A stretch of 64,000 bases of DNA from CAZOOK01 sp964581385 (GTDB taxonomy: Bacteria > Pseudomonadota > Gammaproteobacteria > Nevskiales > Nevskiaceae). The position numbers and the translations under genes were made by a program. Below the pieces are notes generated by a model. The model was not told the DNA's origin, made no database searches, and saw only the letters and a list, made by a program, of their open reading frames with translations. The DNA is taken from the NCBI GenBank assembly GCA_964581385.1, contig CAZOOK010000029.1:7960-71959 (forward strand), in the 5' to 3' direction. Each line of letters starts with the position of its first letter. Position 1 is the first letter of the stretch. This document shows, piece after piece, positions 59,179 to 64,000 of this stretch.

Positions 59179-59588
59179 AGGATCGTCCGCTTTACAAAGG
59201 TCGTCTTCACCGGGAGCTTGGCAGCAGCGAGCTCGAATGCCTCGCGCGCAGTCGCTTCGTCGACGCCCTCCATCTCATACAGCATTTTGCCCGGCTGAAT
59301 TTTGGCCACCCAATATTCGACATTGCCCTTGCCGGAACCCATGCGGACTTCCAGCGGCTTCTTCGTCACCGGCACGTCTGGAAAAATACGAATCCAGAGC
59401 TTGCCACCGCGCTTCACATAGCGCGTGATACAACGGCGGGCGGCTTCAATCTGGCGCGCAGTCACGTGGCCACGCTCGGTCGACTTCAGGCCCCATTCGC
59501 CGAAGCTGACCTTGTTGCCATTCTGCGCGAGCCCGCGATTGCGGCCCTTCTGCTGCTTTCGATATTTGGTGCGCTTGGGCTGCATCAT
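59175..59588 (-). CDS. rplP: 50S ribosomal protein L16
   Basis: 137 residues (E. coli 136). MMQPKRTKYRKQQKGRNRGL and the conserved RRCITRYVKRGGKLWIRIFP. The motif MGSGKGNVEYWVAKIQPGKM is typical. Confidence 0.98.
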   Translation of the reverse strand: MMQPKRTKYRKQQKGRNRGLAQNGNKVSFGEWGLKSTERGHVTARQIEAARRCITRYVKRGGKLWIRIFPDVPVTKKPLEVRMGSGKGNVEYWVAKIQPGKMLYEMEGVDEATAREAFELAAAKLPVKTTFVKRTIL

Positions 59589-59618
59589 GGCAGCATCACT
59601 CCTAAGCTCTTCTTAACC

Positions 59619-60317
59619 TTATGCGGTGGCTTCGGCGCCCGCTTCATCCTTACGCTCATTGCGTTCGGATTTGCGCTCGACTTCAAAGACTTCACCGTTG
59701 AACACCCACACCTTGACGCCGATAACGCCATAGGTGGTTTTCGCTTCAGCCGTCGCGTAATCGACAAACGCGCGCAAGGTATGCAGTGGCACACGCCCCT
59801 CGCGATACCATTCAGTACGCGCGATTTCAGCACCGTTCAGGCGACCGCCGACCTGGATCTTGATGCCTTGCGCACCCTGGCGCATCGCATTTTGCACCGC
59901 ACGCTTCATCGCGCGACGGAACATGATGCGGCGCTCAAGCTGCTGCGCGACGCTTTCGGCAATTAAGTGCGCGTCAATTTCCGGTTTGCGGATTTCTTCG
60001 ACGGAAATATGTACGGAATCCGGCTTGAGGCCCATCTTTTGCGCGACTTCGATGCGCAGTTTTTCGATGTCCTCACCTTTCTTGCCGATGACGATACCGG
60101 GGCGCGCCGTATGAATCGTTACACGCGCGCTCTTCGCCGGACGGTCAATCTGAATCCGCGACACCGACGCCTGCGACAACTTCTTGCGCAGGAAACTGCG
60201 GACCGCAATGTCCTTGTTCAACGTTTCGCCGTAGGCGGAACGCTCTGCATACCAGTTCGAAGTCCAGTGCGTGGTGACACCGAGACGGAAACCGTTGGGA
60301 TTAACCTTATGACCCAT
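59619..60317 (-). CDS. rpsC: 30S ribosomal protein S3
   Basis: 232 residues (E. coli 233). MGHKVNPNGFRLGVTTHWTS start, KH domain GIVIGKKGEDIEKLRIEVAQ, then REGRVPLHTLRAFVDYATAE. A charged C-terminal tail follows. Confidence 0.98.
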   Translation of the reverse strand: MGHKVNPNGFRLGVTTHWTSNWYAERSAYGETLNKDIAVRSFLRKKLSQASVSRIQIDRPAKSARVTIHTARPGIVIGKKGEDIEKLRIEVAQKMGLKPDSVHISVEEIRKPEIDAHLIAESVAQQLERRIMFRRAMKRAVQNAMRQGAQGIKIQVGGRLNGAEIARTEWYREGRVPLHTLRAFVDYATAEAKTTYGVIGVKVWVFNGEVFEVERKSERNERKDEAGAEATA

Positions 60318-60331
60318 TGCTGACGCCCCGG

Positions 60332-60664
60332 TTATTGGTCGGCCACGCGCACGGTAATATGGCTCGTGCGCTTGATAATACGGTCTGCGCGGCCCTTGGC
60401 ACGCGGACGGATACGCTTCATCGTCGGACCTTCGTCCACGAAGATTTCAGAAATCTTCAGCTCGTCGATATCAGCGCCATTGTTATTCTCGGCATTGGCG
60501 ATCGCCGATTCCAGCACCTTGCGGATGATGCCGGCGGCACGCTGCCGTGAAAATTTCAAAATGTTCAAAGCTTCATCGACTTTCTGACCGCGCACCTGAT
60601 CGGCGAGCAGTCGCGCCTTCTGCGGCGACAATCGAACGAATTTCAATACGGCTTGCGTTTGCAT
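60332..60664 (-). CDS. rplV: 50S ribosomal protein L22
   Basis: 110 residues, the E. coli length, starting at ATG 60664 (MQTQAVLKFVRLSPQKARLL). A longer frame to 60736 overlaps rpsS and is not used. The loop MKRIRPRAKGRADRIIKRTS lines the exit tunnel. Confidence 0.97.
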   Translation of the reverse strand: MQTQAVLKFVRLSPQKARLLADQVRGQKVDEALNILKFSRQRAAGIIRKVLESAIANAENNNGADIDELKISEIFVDEGPTMKRIRPRAKGRADRIIKRTSHITVRVADQ

Positions 60665-60674
60665 GGCTCGTCCC

Positions 60675-60950
60675 CTAGGCCGCGGTCTTCTTGTCGCCGC
60701 CATGACCCTTGAACGTGCGGGTCGGAGCAAACTCACCGAGCTTGTGACTGACCATGTTTTCAGTCACGAACACCGGCATATGCTGACGGCCGTTGTGCAC
60801 CTGGATGGTCAGACCGACCATTTCGGGAGTCACCATCGAACGTCGCGACCAGGTCTTGATCGGCTTCTTTACGCGGCTCGCCTGCGCATCAGACACCTTC
60901 TTCGCAAGGTGATGATCGACAAACGGGCCCTTCTTAACGGAACGCGGCAT
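60675..60950 (-). CDS. rpsS: 30S ribosomal protein S19
   Basis: 91 residues (E. coli 92). MPRSVKKGPFVDHHLAKKVS and TWSRRSMVTPEMVGLTIQVH; ends GEFAPTRTFKGHGGDKKTAA. Confidence 0.98.
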   Translation of the reverse strand: MPRSVKKGPFVDHHLAKKVSDAQASRVKKPIKTWSRRSMVTPEMVGLTIQVHNGRQHMPVFVTENMVSHKLGEFAPTRTFKGHGGDKKTAA

Positions 60951-60971
60951 GGCGCTAGTCCTGTCTCAACC

Positions 60972-61802
60972 TTACTTCTTGTGACGACTGCGCACGATGA
61001 ACTTCTCCGTGCGCTTGTTCTTGCGGGTCTTGAGACCCTTGGCCTTCTGACCCCATGGCGACACCGGGTGCGGATTACCCTGCCCCGACTTACCTTCACC
61101 ACCACCGTGCGGATGATCGACCGGATTCATCACGACACCCCGGACGGTCGGACGGATGCCTCTCCAGCGCTTAGCACCGGCCTTGCCGTAGTGGCGAAGA
61201 TTGTTCTCGGTGTTGCTGACTTCACCGATCGTTCCGCGGCATTCGACATGCACCTTGCGCATTTCGCCGGAACGCAGACGAATCGTTGCGTAATCACCTT
61301 CGCGTGCGACGAGCTGGACGCCAGCACCTGCCGAGCGTGCAAGCTGCGCCCCTTTGCCGGCACGCAATTCAATGCAATGAATCGTCGAACCGATCGGAAT
61401 GTTACGCAGCGGGAGCGCGCAGCCCGGCTTGATCGGTGCATCAGCACCGGCCTGGATCAGATCACCTTCGGCAATGCCGCGCGGCGCGATGATGTAACGG
61501 CGCTCGCCGTCCTTGTATAGAACCAGCGCAATGTGCGCACTGCGGTTGGGATCGTACTCAACACGCTCGACCTTACCCGGAATCGAATCCTTGTCGCGCT
61601 TGAAATCAATGACGCGATAGTGCTGCTTGTGACCACCGCCTTTATGGCGCGTAGTGATATGGCCGTGATTGTTGCGGCCACCACTCGACTTCTGCACTTC
61701 GACCAGCGGCCCGTACGGAGCGCCCTTGTGCAGGCCCGGCGTGGTGACGGCAACTACATGGCGTCGCCCCGGCGAGGTCGGTTTCATCGGAACCAATGGC
61801 AT
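60972..61802 (-). CDS. rplB: 50S ribosomal protein L2
   Basis: 276 residues (E. coli 273). GGRNNHGHITTRHKGGGHKQ and the peptidyl-transferase-centre region GVVMNPVDHPHGGGEGKSGQ with its key histidine. 11 bases from rplW. Confidence 0.98.
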   Translation of the reverse strand: MPLVPMKPTSPGRRHVVAVTTPGLHKGAPYGPLVEVQKSSGGRNNHGHITTRHKGGGHKQHYRVIDFKRDKDSIPGKVERVEYDPNRSAHIALVLYKDGERRYIIAPRGIAEGDLIQAGADAPIKPGCALPLRNIPIGSTIHCIELRAGKGAQLARSAGAGVQLVAREGDYATIRLRSGEMRKVHVECRGTIGEVSNTENNLRHYGKAGAKRWRGIRPTVRGVVMNPVDHPHGGGEGKSGQGNPHPVSPWGQKAKGLKTRKNKRTEKFIVRSRHKK

Positions 61803-61813
61803 GACCTATCCCC

Positions 61814-62131
61814 TTAGCCGTTCGCGCCGCCGAGGAAATCGATTTCCTGGCCTTCCGCGAGCGTGACGTAAGCTTTCTTCCAGTCGGAGCGAACACCTTC
61901 AAAGCGCCCGAAGCGCTTTGTCTTGCCCTTGACGTTGAGCGTGCGCACAGCCTCGACCTCGACGTTGAACATCTTCTCGACCGCAGCCTTGATTTCCGGC
62001 TTGCGCGCATCGCGCTGAACCTTGAAGACGGCCTGATTGCCCTTCTCGGCAACACGGGTGCTCTTTTCGGAAACCACCGGTGCGAGGATTACGCTATGCA
62101 GGCGCTCGCCCGAAATGCTGATCTTGCTCAT
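61814..62131 (-). CDS. rplW: 50S ribosomal protein L23
   Basis: 105 residues (E. coli 100). LHSVILAPVVSEKSTRVAEK and VEAVRTLNVKGKTKRFGRFE. It is the docking site for trigger factor and SRP at the exit. Overlaps rplD by four bases. Confidence 0.97.
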   Translation of the reverse strand: MSKISISGERLHSVILAPVVSEKSTRVAEKGNQAVFKVQRDARKPEIKAAVEKMFNVEVEAVRTLNVKGKTKRFGRFEGVRSDWKKAYVTLAEGQEIDFLGGANG

Positions 62132-62745
62132 GACAGCCAGCTCTCCAACCGCTTCACCGCAGGCGCGGTAAGCAGAACTTTCTTGAACGACAGCAGCGAG
62201 ACTGGATTCAGTGCCTCGACATCAACGACATCAACGGTGTGCAGATTGCGCGCCGACAGATAGAGGTTCGGCTCGACAACATCCGTCACGATAAGAATGT
62301 CGCGGGCTCCAATCTTCTCGAGCTTCTCGAGCAGGCCCTTCGTTTTCGCACTGGATACCAAAAAATCTTCGGTAACCAATAGATCACCGCGGCGATTCAA
62401 TTCCGACACGATGGAGCGGATCGCACCGCGATACATTTTCTTATTGACCTTCTGGCTGTGATCACGGGGAACCGCGGCGTGAGTCTTGCCGCCGCCGCGC
62501 CACAACGGACTGCGAATCGAGCCAGCACGCGCACGACCCGTACCTTTCTGCTTCCACGGCTTCTTGCCGCCGCCGGAAACCTCAGCTTTTGTCTTCTGCT
62601 TCGCCGTACCCGCGCGACCGCCAGCAAGATACGCAGTAACGATCTGGTGGATCAGTGCCTCGTTATAAGGCGCGCCGAATACAACGTCAGCGACGTTGAG
62701 TTTGCTATTGCTTTGGTGAAGTGGGAGTTCCATGACAGCACTCAT
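62128..62745 (-). CDS. rplD: 50S ribosomal protein L4
   Basis: 205 residues (E. coli 201). PWKQKGTGRARAGSIRSPLW is the tunnel-facing loop. The start may be ATG 62745 or, four codons later, ATG 62733. In E. coli L4 also represses the S10 operon. Confidence 0.97.
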   Translation of the reverse strand: MSAVMELPLHQSNSKLNVADVVFGAPYNEALIHQIVTAYLAGGRAGTAKQKTKAEVSGGGKKPWKQKGTGRARAGSIRSPLWRGGGKTHAAVPRDHSQKVNKKMYRGAIRSIVSELNRRGDLLVTEDFLVSSAKTKGLLEKLEKIGARDILIVTDVVEPNLYLSARNLHTVDVVDVEALNPVSLLSFKKVLLTAPAVKRLESWLS

Positions 62746-63380
62746 TATTTGACGGTCGGCTTGACGACAACGTCGGCGCCGGTATGGCCAGGAACCGCGC
62801 CCTTGACCAAAAGCAGATTGCGCTCGGAATCGACCTTAACCACATCGAGATTCAGCGCAGTGATGCGCTCGCTGCCCATGTGGCCCGACATTTTCTTGCC
62901 CTTCCACACCTTGCCCGGACTTTGGCGCTGACCGATAGAGCCCGGCACGCGGTGTGACAGCGAATTACCGTGTGAAGCGCGACCGCCGCCGAAGTTCCAG
63001 CGCTTCTGTACGCCGGCGAAGCCCTTGCCGAGGCTGGTGCCGGTGACATCAACCGCCTTAATGGCAGTGAACTGGTCAACCTTCATTTCGCCGCCCGGCG
63101 CGAGATCCGCACCCTCACCATCGGCAAGTCGGAACTCCCAGAGTCCGCGACCAGCGGCAACGCCTGCTTTCTTGAATACGCCGGTAGTCGATTTATCGAC
63201 TCGGCTGGATTTCTTCTCACCCGCAGTAACCTGCACGGCGCGATAGCCATCGGTTGCCACGGTCTTGACCTGAGTAATGCGATTAGGCGAGCACTCGATC
63301 ACGGTAACGGGAATGGATTCCCCCCCTTCCGTGAATACGCGAGTCATGCCCACCTTGCGCCCCACAATTCCGATCGTCAT
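62745..63380 (-). CDS. rplC: 50S ribosomal protein L3
   Basis: 211 residues (E. coli 209) from ATG 63380, giving the standard start MTIGIVGRKVGMTRVFTEGG; an in-frame start at 63401 would add seven residues. GGGRASHGNSLSHRVPGSIG and PGKVWKGKKMSGHMGSERIT are diagnostic; the Gln that is methylated in E. coli lies in the GQRQSPGKV region. Confidence 0.97.
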   Translation of the reverse strand: MTIGIVGRKVGMTRVFTEGGESIPVTVIECSPNRITQVKTVATDGYRAVQVTAGEKKSSRVDKSTTGVFKKAGVAAGRGLWEFRLADGEGADLAPGGEMKVDQFTAIKAVDVTGTSLGKGFAGVQKRWNFGGGRASHGNSLSHRVPGSIGQRQSPGKVWKGKKMSGHMGSERITALNLDVVKVDSERNLLLVKGAVPGHTGADVVVKPTVK

Positions 63381-63397
63381 GGTCCTGTGCTCCGGGA

Positions 63398-63715
63398 TCA
63401 ATTGACGCGGATCTGAACTTCGACGCCCGCCGGAAGATCGAGCTTGGACAGCGCGTCCACGGTCTTTTCGGTTGGGTCGATGATCTGCATGAGCCTTTTG
63501 TGCGTGCGAATTTCGTACTGATCGCGCGCATCTTTATCGGCATGTGGAGAAGTAAGAACGGTGAAACGTTCCTTGCGGGTCGGCAGCGGGATGGGCCCGC
63601 GGACGACGGCGCCCGTGCGCTTCGCGGTCTCAACGATCTCCCTCGCTGATTTGTCAATCAGACGGTGGTCGAACGCCTTGAGCCGGATACGGATCGATTG
63701 GCTGGTCGCGGCCAT
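63398..63715 (-). CDS. rpsJ: 30S ribosomal protein S10
   Basis: 105 residues (E. coli 103). IRIRLKAFDHRLIDKSAREI and GPIPLPTRKERFTVLTSPHA. First gene of the S10 operon, preceded by its own promoter and a short leader. Also known as the transcription factor NusE. Confidence 0.98.
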   Translation of the reverse strand: MAATSQSIRIRLKAFDHRLIDKSAREIVETAKRTGAVVRGPIPLPTRKERFTVLTSPHADKDARDQYEIRTHKRLMQIIDPTEKTVDALSKLDLPAGVEVQIRVN

Positions 63716-63741
63716 GCTCTCACTCGGGTCTTAAAGAACGG

Positions 63742-63769
63742 CCCTGAAAAGCTCGAAGGCGCTTCAGGG
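63742..63769 (-). promoter_or_regulatory. Leader hairpin of the S10 operon
   Basis: CCCTGAA (63742-63748) and TTCAGGG (63763-63769) are exact reverse complements, and GC/GC pairs extend the stem inside. It is in the roughly 68-base leader between the predicted start point and rpsJ. Whether it is a control element for L4 is inference. Confidence 0.6.
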
Positions 63770-63789
63770 GGTAAAACGAAAGGGGGCGA

Positions 63790-63819
63790 ATTATAGCCGT
63801 GTACTTTCGAGAAAGACAA
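63790..63819 (-). promoter_or_regulatory. Sigma-70 promoter of the S10 ribosomal operon
   Basis: On the minus strand: TTGTCT (63819-63814, 4 of 6), an 18-base spacer, and TATAAT (63795-63790, perfect). Transcription would start near 63783 and enter rpsJ after about 68 bases. Confidence 0.85.
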
Positions 63820-63823
63820 GCCC

Positions 63824-63879
63824 CGCGCGCACTTTATTTATGCGCGCGAAGCACAGCTGATATGCGCGGCGAACCGCGC
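63824..63879 (-). terminator. Pair of GC-rich hairpins after tuf, possible terminators
   Basis: GCGCGG-CGAA-CCGCGC (63864-63879) and CGCGCGCA (63824-63831) with TGCGCGCG (63841-63848) form two stems between the tuf stop and the rpsJ promoter. Neither has a good T run, so termination would be imperfect. Confidence 0.45.
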
Positions 63880-63905
63880 TGGAAAATCAGCCGTATTACT
63901 AACCG

Positions 63906-64000
63906 TTACGCCAATATTTTTGTGACGACGCCTGCGCCGACGGTACGGCCGCCTTCGCGGATGGCAAAGCGCACCTGCTCTTCCATCGCGATCGGCTGAA
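63906..64000 (-). CDS. tuf: Elongation factor Tu, C-terminal fragment
   Basis: The last 31 codons plus stop, cut by the window end. The sequence ends MEEQVRFAIREGGRTVGAGV and five more residues (VTKIL-A), the classic end of EF-Tu. tuf just upstream of rpsJ is the common order when the str and S10 operons are joined. Confidence 0.95.
   Translation of the reverse strand, partial: QPIAMEEQVRFAIREGGRTVGAGVVTKILA

Noticed and set aside
60663..61520. A 285-residue frame antisense to rpsS and rplB
   Set aside because: It lies over two intact ribosomal protein genes and has no start signal or domain.
1..64000. CRISPR array, prophage, integrase or restriction-modification genes
   Set aside because: I saw no regularly spaced direct repeats and no genes of these families in the window.

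Overview
The window is a contiguous piece of a GC-rich gammaproteobacterial chromosome. The gene orders mreC-mreD-mrdA-mrdB-mltB-rlpA-dacC, mlaFEDCBA, ndk-rlmN-pilW-rodZ-hisS-yfgM-bamB-der and the S10-spc-alpha ribosomal cluster are all gammaproteobacterial. The separate details (two cysteine desulfurase genes in tandem, a TPR-sulfotransferase beside a TonB receptor, an S53 peptidase) lean towards the Xanthomonadales/Nevskiales side, but I cannot name a genus. There is no rRNA, CRISPR array or prophage. One 10-base N run marks an assembly join inside mlaE.

Layout. 1-7080: cell elongation and septal/side-wall peptidoglycan genes (end of mreC, mreD, PBP2, RodA, MltB, RlpA, a PBP5/6-type carboxypeptidase), mostly with 4-base overlaps. 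7096-10412: a GNAT acetyltransferase, lipB and a secreted S53 (sedolisin) peptidase. 10657-14727: the complete Mla phospholipid-transport operon, interrupted between mlaE and mlaD by a 274-bp non-coding element with perfect 28-bp terminal inverted repeats and two internal hairpins. 15066-29806: a tRNA-Ser and a mixed region (MltF, a thioredoxin-like ferredoxin with a DUF481 protein, GlcF, GST, hydrolase, a 24-residue Lys/Ala peptide, DusB, acyl-CoA dehydrogenase, acyl-CoA-binding protein, an RRM protein, a RhlE helicase, small lipoproteins, an MFS exporter).

29825-41990 (all minus): cysE, two cysteine desulfurases, a divergent IscU-like protein lacking the first scaffold cysteine, IscA, Ndk, RlmN, PilW/PilF, RodZ, HisS, YfgM, BamB and Der, which joins Fe-S/cysteine metabolism, translation and envelope assembly. 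42032-49799 (all minus): accessory genes with an orphan oligopeptide-binding protein, an EamA exporter, a small secreted protein, a TonB-dependent receptor and a TPR-sulfotransferase; the last two are visibly less GC-rich than the flanks.

49991-64000 (all minus): the complete S10, spc and alpha ribosomal operons ending with rpoA-rplQ and a strong terminator, preceded by the 3' end of tuf. A near-consensus promoter lies between tuf and rpsJ. A large imperfect inverted repeat sits in an unusually long gap between rpmD and rplO.

The best candidates for something undescribed are the 274-bp inverted-repeat element in the mla operon, the rpmD-rplO inverted repeat, the divergent IscU-like/tandem desulfurase cluster, the sulfotransferase-TonB receptor pair and the 24-residue basic peptide with its own terminator.
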